The notes under the pieces: model-generated
The model's database searches: none
What the model saw: the letters and a program-made list of their open reading frames with translations, nothing else
What the model was told of the DNA's origin: nothing
Origin: Roseiarcus sp963781895
GTDB lineage: Bacteria; Pseudomonadota; Alphaproteobacteria; Rhizobiales; Beijerinckiaceae
Reading direction: 5' to 3'
NCBI GenBank assembly: GCA_963781895.1
Contig: CAWAIM010000051.1
Location: 1-64,000 of the forward strand
DNA: 64,000 nucleotides
Part shown: in pieces, positions 35,303-45,999 of the stretch
Numbering within the stretch: position 1 is the stretch's first letter
How the letters are laid out: each line of letters opens with the position of its first letter
Made by a program: the position numbers and the translations under genes

Positions 35303-36395
35303 TGTCGTCGCTACTCTGTTGTTCGCTTTTCGTTTCCTCGGACAAGAGGGCCTGCGCGCCTTGGATCACGATCTCGGAGCCTGACGGAATGTCTCGCGCC
35401 ACGTAGGCGTCGTCCGAGACCGGCTGGTCGGTGCTGATCGGATTTCGTCTGAAAGTGTCGGGGCCGACACGCAGATACACCCACGGCTGCCCCTGCCAAT
35501 GCACGATGGCGGCGCCGTCAACGATCACCCCCTCGTATGTCTTGCCGTAGGGGACATGAACTATAATATTCATCCCCGGAAGCAGACCGCTGTCTCCAGG
35601 CGCTGAGTAAAAGTAGCTCACCCCCTGAATGCGCGAATCCATGCGGGTCGCCGGCGAGAGATACTGCAATTCGACATTCGTTTGCCCAGTGGGCGCTTCC
35701 GCAAGAGCGGTTGGAGGAGGGTCCGCGAACGCGGCGCCGGGCGGCAGCGTCACCTGAACAAGAAATTGCTGACGTTCGATCAACCGCACCACCGCCGGCG
35801 CGCGGTCTACAATCGCTTTGCCTATCACTGGACCCCATTCCTGCTGCGCCGTGGCCGCGAGGGTCCTGAGTTGAGACTCGGCGGCGGCCAGCGCGGCTTG
35901 GTCGACGCGGAGATTCCCCTCCGCCGCTTCGACTTGCGCCGCTGACATCGCGGCGGACTGGCCGAGCCTCTTGGCGCGTTCGAACGCGCCCTTCGAGACT
36001 TCGAGCTTGGCCTGCGCCGTCTGAAGTTGCGCGCTCGCGTTGGCGTAGCTGTTCGTCAGCTCGGTGATCCGGGCAATGTCGAGGACGGCGCCGTAAGCCC
36101 GGAGCTGATCGCGATGGGGAGCGGCTGCTACGGCCGTGGTCTGCAAGTCAATCTGTTTTTGTTGACCGGCGGAAAGCTTTACGGCCGCCGGACCTGCGCT
36201 GGTCTCCGGTCGCGGCGATTGGGCGCTCGGCTCGCGCCCATCGGGCTGCGATGCTTCCTGCGACGCTTCCGAGGCGAATTGCCGGAAGTGGCCGGTCACA
36301 GTCCATAGGACGGCGATGAGCCCCAGAGCGCAGACGCCGGCCGCCACGATTCGCGCCACGCGCCACGAAAGATTGAGCCGGTGGCGCTTCGACAT
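35295..36395 (-). CDS. RND periplasmic adaptor (membrane fusion protein)
   Basis: A 366-residue adaptor. It has an N-terminal membrane anchor (about 11-33) and a Pro/Ser linker, then a barrel-sandwich start (LRAYGAVLDIARITELTNSY). A long coiled-coil hairpin (about 115-185, rich in Ala/Gln/Glu) and a beta-barrel end with LLPGMNIIVHVPYG follow. It would connect the RND pump to an outer-membrane channel. It is first in the two-gene operon and overlaps the pump gene by eight bases. No His-rich metal-binding N terminus is present, unlike many CzcB/CusB proteins. Confidence 0.87.
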   Translation of the reverse strand: MSKRHRLNLSWRVARIVAAGVCALGLIAVLWTVTGHFRQFASEASQEASQPDGREPSAQSPRPETSAGPAAVKLSAGQQKQIDLQTTAVAAAPHRDQLRAYGAVLDIARITELTNSYANASAQLQTAQAKLEVSKGAFERAKRLGQSAAMSAAQVEAAEGNLRVDQAALAAAESQLRTLAATAQQEWGPVIGKAIVDRAPAVVRLIERQQFLVQVTLPPGAAFADPPPTALAEAPTGQTNVELQYLSPATRMDSRIQGVSYFYSAPGDSGLLPGMNIIVHVPYGKTYEGVIVDGAAIVHWQGQPWVYLRVGPDTFRRNPISTDQPVSDDAYVARDIPSGSEIVIQGAQALLSEETKSEQQSSDDND

Positions 36396-36411
36396 CCAGA
36401 TCGGGTCTCGA

Positions 36412-37179
36412 CTAGTGCGACATCAAAACCGGCAGCGACTGCTGGCGCATCAGATCGAGGCTCACGCCGCCGAACAGTTCTTCGTAAACCCGCGAGTGGC
36501 CGAAGGCGCCGGCGACGATGAGGTCGGAGTCCTGTGTGTCGAGGCTGGCGAACAGGGCGTCGATCGCCGTCATGTCGCCGGTGTTGGTCCAGTCCGACAC
36601 ATGCGCCACGACGCCGTGCCGCTGCAGGTGTTCGAGCAGCAAGGCGGCGGAGGCGCGCAAATCGCTCGGCCGGGAGGAGAAGGCGAACACCACGACCTTG
36701 CGCGCCCGCTCGAGCAAGGGCATCGCGTCATGCACGGCGCGCAGCGCCTCCCGGCCGCCGTTCCAGGCGATGACGACATTTTGGCCTACCGGTCCAGGCG
36801 ACCATTCGGGCGGCAGGATCAGCACCGGGACGCCGGACTCGAGCAGCGCGCGGTCAAGCGCGCCCCGGCGAATGACGTCTCGCGCCGGACCTCCAGGCGC
36901 GGGGGCGACGATCAGGTCGACGCAATGGGTGAAGGCGTCGCCGTCGCCCGGCTTTTCCGCCGGCACGAACAGGCCCTTGACGGCCGCGTCGCGCGTCGCG
37001 TCGTCGAACATCCGCCGGGTCGGCGCCGAAGGGTCGATCCCCTCGGCGTGGGCGGGCGCGCTCGCGTCGACGGCGATCAGCCGCGCCCCATGGGTCTTGG
37101 CCAGTTCGGCGGCGAAACGGACGCGGTTGACCGCTTCGGCCGTCGGATCGAGATAGACAAGAATATCCTTATAGGCCAT
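36412..37179 (-). CDS. Universal stress protein (tandem UspA domains)
   Basis: About 255 residues with two UspA-like halves. The first begins MAYKDILVYLDPTAEAVNRV; the second begins near VVIAWNGGREALRAVHDAMP and ends in DLIVAGAFGHSRVYEELFGG, the G-x2-G-x9-G(S/T)-like nucleotide-binding loop of the family. Such proteins bind ATP or act in stress survival. A strong GGAGGG precedes the ATG at 37179. It lies 16 bases before the RND operon on the same strand and may share its transcript. Confidence 0.88.
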   Translation of the reverse strand: MAYKDILVYLDPTAEAVNRVRFAAELAKTHGARLIAVDASAPAHAEGIDPSAPTRRMFDDATRDAAVKGLFVPAEKPGDGDAFTHCVDLIVAPAPGGPARDVIRRGALDRALLESGVPVLILPPEWSPGPVGQNVVIAWNGGREALRAVHDAMPLLERARKVVVFAFSSRPSDLRASAALLLEHLQRHGVVAHVSDWTNTGDMTAIDALFASLDTQDSDLIVAGAFGHSRVYEELFGGVSLDLMRQQSLPVLMSH

Positions 37180-37326
37180 CGCGCCCTCCGATTGCGCTGC
37201 TCCCTGCGCCGGCGGCTGTTGGCTTCGCTTTGGCGGCAAGCCCGACCGGCCGATCCACTGTAACATGCGGCAGGCTCTTGTCGAAGACCCGTTGACGCAG
37301 CGTGAGGCGGCGGCGCCGAGATTGAG

Positions 37327-38935
37327 CTACGCCGGCTCCAGAAGCCCGGCTCTCTGGAATGCGCCCAGCGCGCGGTCGACCTCTTCGCGCGCCCATCGGT
37401 CGAGTTCGCCCTGTCCGGCGATGGAAGCGCCGCCGTGGGACAATTGCAGTTCCCCTGCCGAGACACGTTCGAGAAGCGCGCCGACGAGCGCGTCGCGATC
37501 CCGCGTTCCATCCATGAGCTGCAAAAGGCGACGCTCTGCGTCGCTGAGAAAATAGGGATCATGCGTCAAGGTCGCGACGGCGCTTTCGCCGGCGAGGGCG
37601 TCGATCCGACAGAACCGCGGAGCGCGCGGCAGCGCCTCGATCGTGGACGCCGCGCGGATCGGGTCGACCCGGGCGTCGATCATCCCGCCGGTCAGCGTCA
37701 AGAACAGCAGGTAGACGATCTGGTCGCGCCTCTCCTGCGGGCTGCCCGGGTCCGAGCCGTCGCTTGCCTGGACGAGCTCCTCGAGCGTGCGACTGGCGGG
37801 ATAGGCGCGGCTCAGAGCTTCGATCGCGCGCCGAGCCGCAGGCGCGCTGACCGACAGCCTCTGATTGTCGGGGCCGAGGAACGTTCGTGCGCCCGCCTCT
37901 CCCGCCGTCTCCTCCTGCGCCATCCGCCCGATGAAGTTCAACCCTTCGATCCGGCTGCGATCGAGCACGCGCGACACGCTCGGGGCGATCGCTTCATGGA
38001 CGAGCAAAGAGCGGCGAAATTCGCGCCCCAGCAGCACGTCGATCATCTGCTCCGTCGGCAGCAGAGCCCCGCCGCACGCCTCGTTCAGCAGCCGGCGAAA
38101 TTCGGGATCGAAGTTTTCCGGCAGGGTCATCCACAGATCAAGATCAGTGAGATAGGCGAGGCCGGCTCGTCCCGCCTCTTCGACGAACTCGCCGAACGTC
38201 TGCGGCTGGTTGTGTTCCGCGAGATATTCGTGGGCGAGATAGCTGTCAGGCTCCGTCTCGAGCCGCGCGGCCAGGCGGCAAAGATTCGCGCCGTAGGGAC
38301 CATCAGCGCCGCTCCATCCGCGCAATAGGGCCAGGAACGCCCGCGCGCCGGCGACTTTCGACGCCAGATCGGGACAGATGGCGCACCGCACTCGTCAGCA
38401 CGTCGCGCAGCGTCTGCTTGAGACGCCAGCCCGGCAGGACGTTGTAGCTGACGTAAGCGATTCCTGCGGGCGAAAGGCTCGCCGCGATCAGCCGCTGGAT
38501 GGCCGCGCGCACCTCGATCGGGGCCCAGGAATAGACGCCGTGACACAGAACGTAATCGAACGTCTCCGGCCGAGGCGCGAATTCGACCAGATCGCCGCGG
38601 ACGAGTTCGACGTTGGCGAGCCCGAGCCTGTCGACGCGCGCCAATCCGGAGGCGATCTGCGCCGCCGACAAATCGATGCCGACCAATCGCGCGTCGGGAT
38701 ATTGCGCGGCAAGCGGGATGATGTGGCCGCCTGAAGCGCAGCCGATCTCCAGGATGCGGGCGGTCATCGGCGGCGGCGGGGTCAGTCCGAGCAGCTGCGC
38801 GATCATGGCGATCCGCGCGGGATGGCTGCGGCTGCGCGGCTGGGAGTCGTAGGGCAGCTCGTCGTAGCGCGCGGCGATGCGCGCGTTGGCGCGGGCCGTG
38901 GCGGCGGATGCGGCATCGCCAGCGACGTCCGTCAT
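37327..38935 (-). CDS. SAM methyltransferase with regulatory domain (frame break at about 38372)
   Basis: The N-terminal half is a class I methyltransferase: ILEIGCASGGHIIPLAAQYP, then YVLCHGVYSWAP and YVSYNVLPGWRLKQTLRDVL. The frame then shifts, and the C-terminal half (DLASKVAGARAFLALL onwards) is the methyltransferase regulatory domain that follows such enzymes. One extra base in TCCCGATC on the gene strand (38371-38373) explains the break. A GGAGG precedes the ATG at 38935. The substrate is unknown; close relatives are often linked to surface or protein methylation. Confidence 0.75.
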
Positions 38936-38983
38936 GCCCGCCTCCAATTCACACGCTCCAACTGAGGCTGCTCGCGACCCCGA

Positions 38984-39934
38984 TTATTTTCCCTTTGCTC
39001 GCGGCCAGGCCGCCAGCAGCGCTCTCAGCGCGGCGACGAACGCGAGGGGTTGATCGATCATCACGTGGTGTTCGGCCTCGGGGATCTCGACATAGGGCGC
39101 GCCCGGGCCGATCAGACCCAACAGATAGGCGGCGTCCTCGGGGTGAAAGAGCTGGGACTTCGCGCCGCGGAACAGCGCGAGCGGACAATTGGCGGCCATG
39201 ACGAGCGGGATCGGGTCGATCCGATGGAACCGTTCCCAGAAGTGCGGGTCGAAGCACAAGGCCCAGCCCCGGTTGCCGTCCGCGTCGACGACCTCTCGCG
39301 CCGAGCGCCGCGCGATATGGTCGAGAATGTAGAGGTTGTCGCAGGCTTGCGGCGGCGCGAGGCGAAAGCGGGCGACGATCGCTTCGAGCGAATGCTGGAC
39401 CCGGCGCGCCTTGGTCGGGCGGGGAGGGGAGGGAGGACGCTGGTTCTGCGGCGCAAAGAAGGGCGGATCGACCATCACCGCCGCGGCGAATTCGGCGCCG
39501 AAATCATGCGCGAGGCCTACCGCCACGCGTCCGCCGAACGAATGGCCGACCACGACTGGCGGACCAGCGTCGAACGCGCCTCCCGACCTGCCCGCTTCCC
39601 GCGCCTCGCGGACAAACTGTTTGAAATCATAAGCGGGGCGCCAATCCGAGCGTCCCATCCCGGTGAACGACGACGCCACGACGCGATGCTCGCGCGCGAA
39701 CAGCGGCGCGACGAACGACCACCAGTCGGCATGGGCGGCCCCGCCATGCAGCAGCATGAGGCCAGGCTTGCCGCGCTCGCCCCAGGCCAGCGTCTCGATC
39801 CGGGCGCCCTCGAATTCGGCGAACGTCCGCTCCGGCTCGGCCGCGACGGCGCGCTCGAACCAGGCCGGCGCGGGCGGCTTGTGGCCATGATAGGCCGCAA
39901 GCGGCGCCATTTGGTGCGGTTCGTACAAGCCCAA
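38984..39934 (-). CDS. Alpha/beta hydrolase
   Basis: A 316-residue alpha/beta-fold hydrolase. The oxyanion-hole motif is LMLLHGGAAHADWW, the nucleophile elbow is VVGHSFGGRV, and the likely catalytic His is in PEAEHHVMID near the C terminus, as in haloperoxidase/esterase-like members. It lies 15 bases before the thiolase gene on the same strand, in the order thiolase then hydrolase along the transcript. It may act as a thioesterase or ring hydrolase for the neighbouring beta-oxidation genes, but this is only inferred from position. Confidence 0.85.
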   Translation of the reverse strand: MGLYEPHQMAPLAAYHGHKPPAPAWFERAVAAEPERTFAEFEGARIETLAWGERGKPGLMLLHGGAAHADWWSFVAPLFAREHRVVASSFTGMGRSDWRPAYDFKQFVREAREAGRSGGAFDAGPPVVVGHSFGGRVAVGLAHDFGAEFAAAVMVDPPFFAPQNQRPPSPPRPTKARRVQHSLEAIVARFRLAPPQACDNLYILDHIARRSAREVVDADGNRGWALCFDPHFWERFHRIDPIPLVMAANCPLALFRGAKSQLFHPEDAAYLLGLIGPGAPYVEIPEAEHHVMIDQPLAFVAALRALLAAWPRAKGK

Positions 39935-39949
39935 GACCTCCCGCCGAAC

Positions 39950-41156
39950 TCATACGACCTCGAACAGCCCCGCCGCGCCCATGCCGCCGCCCACGCACAT
40001 CGTCACCACGACATAGCGCGCGCCGCGCCGCTTGCCTTCGATCAGCGCGTGGCCGGCGAGGCGCGAGCCGCTCATGCCGTAGGGGTGGCCGACGGCGATC
40101 GCGCCGCCGTCGACGTTGAGCTTGTCGTTGTCGATGCCGAGCTTGTCGCGGCAATAGAGAACCTGCACCGCGAACGCCTCGTTCAGCTCCCACAGACCGA
40201 TGTCGTCGACCTTGAGGCCGTGCGCCTTGAGGAGTTTCGGCACGGCGAAGACCGGGCCGATGCCCATCTCGTCGGGGTCGCAGCCGGCGACCGCGATTCC
40301 GCGATAGATTCCGAGCGGCGAGAGATTGCGCTGACTGGCGAGCTTCGGCCTCCATCAGCACGCAGGCGCTGGCGCCGTCGGACAGTTGCGACGCGTTGCC
40401 GGCGGTGATGAACGAGCCCGGCTCCTTGATCCGCCGCCCGTCGGCGAACACCGGCTTCAGGGCGGCGAGGCCCGCCAGATTGGTGTCGGCGCGAATGCCT
40501 TCGTCGTGCTTGAGGGTCACCGCCTTGTCGGAGACGGCGCCGGTCGCCTTGTCGACGACCTTCATCACGCTCGGCAGCGGCGCGATCTCGGCGTCGAACC
40601 GACCGGCGGCCTGCCCGGCGGCGGCGCGCGATTGCGACTGCAACGCGAATTCGTCCTGGCGCTCGCGCGAGACATGATAGCGCGCCGCCACGATTTCGGC
40701 GGTCTCGAGCATCGACATATAGACGTCGTCACGATGCTCGACGAGCCATGGGTCCAGAGCGCGGAAGCGGTTCATCTTGTCGTTCTGCACCAGCGATATG
40801 GATTCGAGCCCGCCGCCAACGGCGACGCTCATGCCATCCTCGACGATCTCCTTGGCGGCGATGGCGATCGCCATCAGGCCGGAGGCGCATTGGCGGTCGA
40901 CCGACATGCCTGCGACGCTGGTCGGCAGGCCGGCGCGCAGCGCCGACTGGCGCGCGACGTTGCCGCCGGTCGAGCCCTGCTGAAGCGCCGCGCCCATGAC
41001 GACATCGTCGACTTCCGCGCCTTCGACGCGGGCGCGCGCAAGCGCGTTGGCGATGGCGTGGCCGCCGAGCGTCTGGGCCTGGGTGTCATTGAAGGCGCCG
41101 CGATAGGCCTTGCCGATCGGCGTTCGGGCGGTGGAGACGATGACGGCTTCACGCAT
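39950..41156 (-). CDS. Acetyl-CoA acyltransferase (thiolase), frame break at about 40347
   Basis: Thiolase features are present in two frames. The first holds the active-site Cys in SVDRQCASGLMAI and the GNASQLSDGASACVLME block. The second holds WELNEAFAVQ, VDGGAIAVGHPYGMSG with the catalytic His, and VVVTMCVGGGMG with the second Cys. One extra base in GCCGAAG on the gene strand (near 40347) separates them; when corrected the protein is about 401 residues, normal for the family. It cleaves 3-ketoacyl-CoA. It is downstream of the hydratase/dehydrogenase gene and belongs to a fatty-acid or aromatic side-chain oxidation group. Confidence 0.85.
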
Positions 41157-41315
41157 AACGGACCTCCGGATGCTTTAAGGTTTTCCTCGCCCTCTCCCGC
41201 CTCTCGCAAAGGGAGGAGGGGGCGAATTCCGTGCCCCGCATAGCCCGTCGAAGAACGGGCTGCGCGGGAGAAGACGGCCCGACGGGCCGGATGAGCGCGC
41301 TCGCCTCCAACAGCG

Positions 41316-43395
41316 CTACGACCGCGAAAACGCCCCGCCTTCGTTCGCCAGTTTGACCAGCAGCGGCGCCGGCTTGAAATCTTCGCCGAATTTGGCCTCG
41401 AACGCCTGCAATTTTTCGAGCACGGTCTTCAGGCCCACCGTGTCGGCGTAGAACATCGGGCCGCCGCGATAGACGGGCCAGCCATAACCGTAGATCCAGA
41501 CGATATCGATGTCGGAGGCGCGCTGCGCCTTGCCCTCTTCCAGGATCTTCGCGCCTTCGTTGATCATCGGATAGGTGCACCGCTCCAGGATCTCGGCGTC
41601 GCCGATCGCGCGCTGTTCGACGCCCTTCGACGCGGCGAAATCGCGGATGATCTTGTCGACATGCGCCGAGGGCTTCGGCGTTGCGCGCCGCGTCGTAGTC
41701 GTAGAAGCCCGCGCCGGTCTTCTGGCCGCGCCGGCCCTCCTCGCACAGGATTTCGCGGATCGTCGAGCGCTTCGAGGTCTGCGCCGACCAGCCGATGTCG
41801 AGACCGGCGAGATCGCTCATCGCAAACGGCCCCATCGGCATGCCGAAATCGGTGATCACGCGATCGACGTCCCAGGGCGTCGCGCCTTCGAGGATCAGCT
41901 TCATCGCCTCGCGCTGGCGCTGAGCCAGCATCCGGTTGCCGACGAAGCCGTGACAGACGCCGACCACGACTCCGACCTTGCCGATCCTCGGCGCGAGTTG
42001 CGCAACCGTCGCCAGAACCGACTTCGACGTCTTCGCCCCGCGCACGATCTCCAGCAACCGCATCACGTTGGCCGGCGAGAAGAAATGCATGCCGAGCACA
42101 TCCTCGGGCCGCTTGGTCTTGGCCGCGATTTCGTCGATGTCGAGATAGGAGGTGTTGGACGCGAGAATGGCGCCGGGCTTGGCGACGGCGTCGAGCCTCT
42201 CGAAGATGCTCTTCTTCAGCTCCATGTCCTCGTAGGCCGCCTCGATCACCAGGTCCGCCGTCGCCAAATCGCCGAAATCGAGCGAGGGCGCGAGTTTGCC
42301 CATCCGCTCGTCGACCTCGGGCATCGTCAGGCGTCCCTTCTTGGCGGTGTTCTCGTAATTGCGGCGCATGATCGAAACGCCGCGGTCGAGCGCCTCCTTC
42401 GAGGTCTCGACGATGGCGACCGGAATGCCGGCGCTGAGGAAATTCATCGCGATGCCGCCGCCCATCGTGCCGGCGCCGATCACGCCGACCTTCGCGATCG
42501 GGCGGATCGGCTCGTTCGGGCCGACGTCGGCGATCTTGGCGGCCTGCCGCTCAGCGAAGAACACATGCCGCTGGGCTTTCGATTGGGTGGTCGCGAGCAG
42601 CGCCATGAACATCTCGCGCTCCTTGACGATGGCCTCGTCGAACGGCAGATCGACGGCGTTCCTGACCGACGCGATCGCCCTCTCCCACGCTTCGAAGCCG
42701 CGGAATTTCCTGGCGTTGGCGTTGCGGATGGCTTCGAAGATCTCCGGATGGCCGCGCGCGGCTTCGAGCTTGTCGGAGCGGTCGCGCACCTTGCGCAACG
42801 GCGCCTTCTCGGCGATCAGGCGGCGCGCGAAGGCAAGCGCGGATTCGCGCAATTTGCCTTGTTCGGCGAGTTCGTCGACGACGCCCCAATCCTTGGCCTC
42901 GCGCGCGCCGAAGGGAGAGCCGGAAAGAATGACGTCGAGCGCCTTCTCGACCCCGATCAGACGCGGCAGGCGCTGCGTGCCGCCGGCGCCGGGGATGAGC
43001 CCGAGCTTGATTTCCGGCAGGCCGCATTTGGCCGAAGGGACCGCGATGCGGTAATGCGCCGTCAGCGCCACCTCGAATCCTCCGCCGAGCGCCGTTCCGT
43101 GAATGGCGGCGATCACCGGCTTGCTGGCGTTCTCAATTCGATCGAGCACGTCGGGAAGATTGGGCGCGGCGGGCGGCTTGCCGAATTCAGAAATGTCGGC
43201 GCCGGCGATGAAGGTCCGCCCGGCGCAGATGATCACGATGGCCTTGACCGCTCCGTCCGCCTGCGCCGCCTCGACGCCGCGCTTGAGGCCGTCGCGAACG
43301 GCCTGCGACAGCGCGTTGACCGGCGGCGAGTCGATGGTGACGATGGCGACGTCCCCGTCGATCGTCAGTTCAGCGACGGAATTGATGGCGGCCAT
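41316..43395 (-). CDS. Enoyl-CoA hydratase/3-hydroxyacyl-CoA dehydrogenase (FadB/FadJ type), frame break at about 41677
   Basis: A bifunctional beta-oxidation enzyme of about 693 residues. The N-terminal crotonase domain shows FIAGADISEF and HGTALGGGFEVAL with both Glu in place (LPEIKLGLIPGAGGTQRLPR). The dehydrogenase begins near residue 300 (VGVIGAGTMGGGIAMNFL) and includes GMHFFSPANVMRLLEIVRG. Near the C terminus the frame breaks after GFYDYDAARN. The other frame supplies HVDKIIRDFAASKGVE and IVWIYGYGWPVYRGGPMFYAD. One extra base in GCCGAAG explains it, the same context as in the thiolase next door. Confidence 0.87.
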
Positions 43396-43675
43396 GGGGT
43401 TCCTCCGGCGTCGGCGCCAAGATTAACGCAAAAGATCGTGGGGCGCGCTTTGACGGTTCGCTACGTTGAACCTTATGTTTGAAGCAAGCCGCGCCGCCTG
43501 GTCAACTGGCGGGCGACCGGCTCGCGCTCCCGCTCGGTTCTGGTCGCGGGCGCCGACGGGGCGCGGCGGGTTGAAAAAAGTTCGCCCGATCCTGTAACCC
43601 CCCGGCGTCCGGCGCGTATAGGGATTGCGGGACCAGGAAATCGTCCCCAAGTTCCGCAAACCAGTGAGGTGAACG

Positions 43676-44170
43676 ATGCTGACGCGTCGAACGGCTTTGA
43701 GCGGCGCGGTTCGCGGCCTGGCGGCGATCGCGGGCGCCAATCTTGTGCAAATCCGAGCCGCCTGGTCCGCAATGGAGGGCCATGTCGTCCACACCGACGC
43801 CGAATGGCGCAAGCTTTTGACGCCGGCGCAATACGCGGTCCTGCGCAAGGATGGGACCGAGCCTCCTTTTACCAGTCCGCTCCTGCATGAGGAGCGGCGC
43901 GGGACCTTCGCCTGCGCAGGGTGTGGACTCGACCTCTTCTCCTCTTCGACAAAATTCGACAGCGGCACCGGCTGGCCCAGCTTCTGGGCGCCGCTGGACA
44001 ATGCCGTCAACACAAAAGAGGACCGGTCATTCGGGATGACCCGCACCGCGGTGACGTGCCGGCGCTGCGATGGACATCTCGGCCATGTTTTCGACGACGG
44101 ACCGAAGCCGACCGGGCTTCGCTATTGCATGAACGGCGTCGCGCTGACCTTCAAGCCAGCCCTCGCTTGA
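43676..44170 (+). CDS. msrB: Exported methionine-R-sulfoxide reductase MsrB
   Basis: A 164-residue MsrB that reduces methionine-R-sulfoxide in proteins. Residues 1-31 look like an export signal with a twin-Arg start (MLTRRTALSG), so it probably works in the periplasm. The catalytic domain has the zinc-binding C-x-x-C pairs (CAGC and CRRC) and the catalytic Cys in GLRYCMNGVAL, preceded by DSGTGWPSFW. It is followed 52 bases later by msrA on the same strand, forming a stereochemically complete repair pair. Confidence 0.92.
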   Translation: MLTRRTALSGAVRGLAAIAGANLVQIRAAWSAMEGHVVHTDAEWRKLLTPAQYAVLRKDGTEPPFTSPLLHEERRGTFACAGCGLDLFSSSTKFDSGTGWPSFWAPLDNAVNTKEDRSFGMTRTAVTCRRCDGHLGHVFDDGPKPTGLRYCMNGVALTFKPALA

Positions 44171-44222
44171 GACGCCGCAATCCTGTTGTTCGTTCACCGT
44201 GGGTTCCATCAGGAGTCGGGCC

Positions 44223-44937
44223 ATGATTGCGCAGTTGAAGAACCAGGCCGGCAACGTGGCGCTGATCGTCGGCGGTCTGTTGATGGCGGTCGCCTTCGGG
44301 GCGCCGCGTTCGACCGCCGAAGAGGCGCGCCTCGTCCCGCCGCCCGCGGTCGACGAACCAGCCGACGGTTCGACTTCCGAGGCCGCGGTTTTGGCGGGCG
44401 GATGCTTCTGGGGCGTGCAAGGCGTGTTCCAGCACGTCGACGGCGTGACCAGCGCCGTGTCCGGATATGACGGCGGGGACAAGGCGACCGCGCATTACCA
44501 GATGACCAGCAGCGGCGACACGGGTCACGCGGAATCGGTCAAGATCACCTACGATCCGCGCAAGATCACCTACGGGCGGATCTTGCAGGTATTTTTCTCG
44601 GTCGCGCATGATCCGACCGAACTCAACCGTCAGGGGCCGGACAGCGGCACGCAATACCGCTCGGCGATTTTCCCGCTGAACGACGCGCAGGCGCGGGTGG
44701 CGAAGGACTACATCGCCCAGCTCGATCGGGCGCACGCGTTCCGCACGCCGATCGTCACCACCGATCGAGCCGGGCAAGACCTTCTACCGCGCCGAGGACT
44801 ATCATCAGGACTTTCTGGCGAAGAATCCGACCTATCCGTATATCGTCGTCAACGATCTGCCGAAGATCGAGAATCTGAAGCGATTGTTTCCCGAACTCTA
44901 CCGCGCCGACCCGGCGCTGGTCGGCGCGCGATCATGA
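44223..44937 (+). CDS. msrA: Exported methionine-S-sulfoxide reductase MsrA (frame break at about 44761)
   Basis: The catalytic motif AGGCFWGVQGVF and GYDGGDKATAHYQ, DPTELNRQGPDSGTQYRSAI identify MsrA. An N-terminal hydrophobic segment (about 8-25) suggests export. The frame breaks after RTPIVTT; the other frame continues with IEPGKTFYRAEDYHQDF and LAKNPTYPYIVVNDLPKIEN, ending at the TGA at 44935-44937. One extra base in ACCGATCG explains it. An AGGAG site precedes the ATG at 44223. With msrB it repairs oxidised methionine in the envelope, which fits the oxidative-stress theme of the window. Confidence 0.88.
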
Positions 44938-44958
44938 GCGAGGCGAGGCGGTCGGATC

Positions 44959-45999
44959 CTAAGCCTCGCCGATCGTCAGGCCGATCTTGCCGAACTGGCG
45001 CCCCAACTCCAGGCGGTCGAGCGCGGCGTGAATGGCGTCGAGCGGAAAGACCTGGTCGATATGGGGCTTCAGCCGCTTCTCGGCGATGAAGTCGATCACG
45101 GCCTGAAATTCCGAGCGGTTGCCGAGGGTCGAGCCGAGAACCTGCAGCTGCCGGATGAACAGGCGGCGAAGATCGGCGGACGGATCGTCGCCGGTCGTCG
45201 CGCCGCAGGTGACGAGCCGCCCGCCGCGCACCAGCGAGCGCATCGCCGCGGGCCAGACGGCCTTGCCGACGTTCTCGATGACGACGTCGACGCCGCGTTT
45301 TCCCGTGATCTCCATCACCCGGTCGACGACGTTGCCGCCGGTGTCCTGGATGGTCTCGGCGGCGCCGAGGCCGCGCGCGCGTTCGAGCTTGGCCGCGTCG
45401 CGCGAGGTGACGATCGTCCGCGCGCCGAGCGCGTTTGCGATCTGCGTCGCCGCCAGCGAGACCGAGCCGCCGACGCCGAAGATGAGCGCGGTCTCGCCCG
45501 GCTTCAAGCGCGCCTTGGTCTCGATCATTCTCCACGCCGTGAGCCAGGCGACGCTGAGAGAGGCGGCCTCGACGAAATCGAGACCTTCGGGCTTGCGCAG
45601 CACGCTTCCCTCGGGCGCTGAGACGAACTCGGCGAAGGTCCCGTCGACCTGCTCGCCGAAAATGCGGCCCCGCGTGCACAGCACGTCTTCGCCCTTCCGG
45701 CAGAATTCGCAGAGGCCGCACGGCTGCCCGGGATAGACGACGACCGGATCGCCCGCGCGGAAGGCCGAGCCGGCGTCCGCCTCGTCGATCACGCCGGCGC
45801 CGTCGAGCCCGAGGATGATCGGCAGCCGGTGGGTGATGCCCGCGCCGCTGTTGCGCATATAGAGATCGACCCGGTTGAGCCCGCCCGCGAGCATGCGGAT
45901 CCGAACCTCGCCAGACTGCCGCGCCGGGACGGGCAATTGGTCGAGCCGCACAACCTCGTTGCCGCCGTGGCCGTGAATGCGCGCCGCAAGCATCGTCAT
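44959..45999 (-). CDS. Zinc-binding quinone-oxidoreductase-like dehydrogenase
   Basis: A 346-residue medium-chain dehydrogenase/reductase. The four-Cys structural-zinc lobe is seen in GQPCGLCEFCRKGEDVLC and the Rossmann motif in LIFGVGGSVSLAATQIA. The ATG at 45999 has GAGGGAGG directly upstream and overlaps the stop of the preceding hydrolase gene (ATGA). It is the last of four coupled genes that start with a CoA ligase. A role in oxidising or reducing an alcohol, enone or quinone intermediate is likely, but the substrate is not evident. Confidence 0.87.
   Translation of the reverse strand: MTMLAARIHGHGGNEVVRLDQLPVPARQSGEVRIRMLAGGLNRVDLYMRNSGAGITHRLPIILGLDGAGVIDEADAGSAFRAGDPVVVYPGQPCGLCEFCRKGEDVLCTRGRIFGEQVDGTFAEFVSAPEGSVLRKPEGLDFVEAASLSVAWLTAWRMIETKARLKPGETALIFGVGGSVSLAATQIANALGARTIVTSRDAAKLERARGLGAAETIQDTGGNVVDRVMEITGKRGVDVVIENVGKAVWPAAMRSLVRGGRLVTCGATTGDDPSADLRRLFIRQLQVLGSTLGNRSEFQAVIDFIAEKRLKPHIDQVFPLDAIHAALDRLELGRQFGKIGLTIGEA

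Noticed and set aside
41575..43482. Long plus-strand open frame opposite the FadB-like gene
   Set aside because: The minus strand has unmistakable crotonase and dehydrogenase motifs; the plus-strand product is low-complexity Arg/Glu/Asp sequence.
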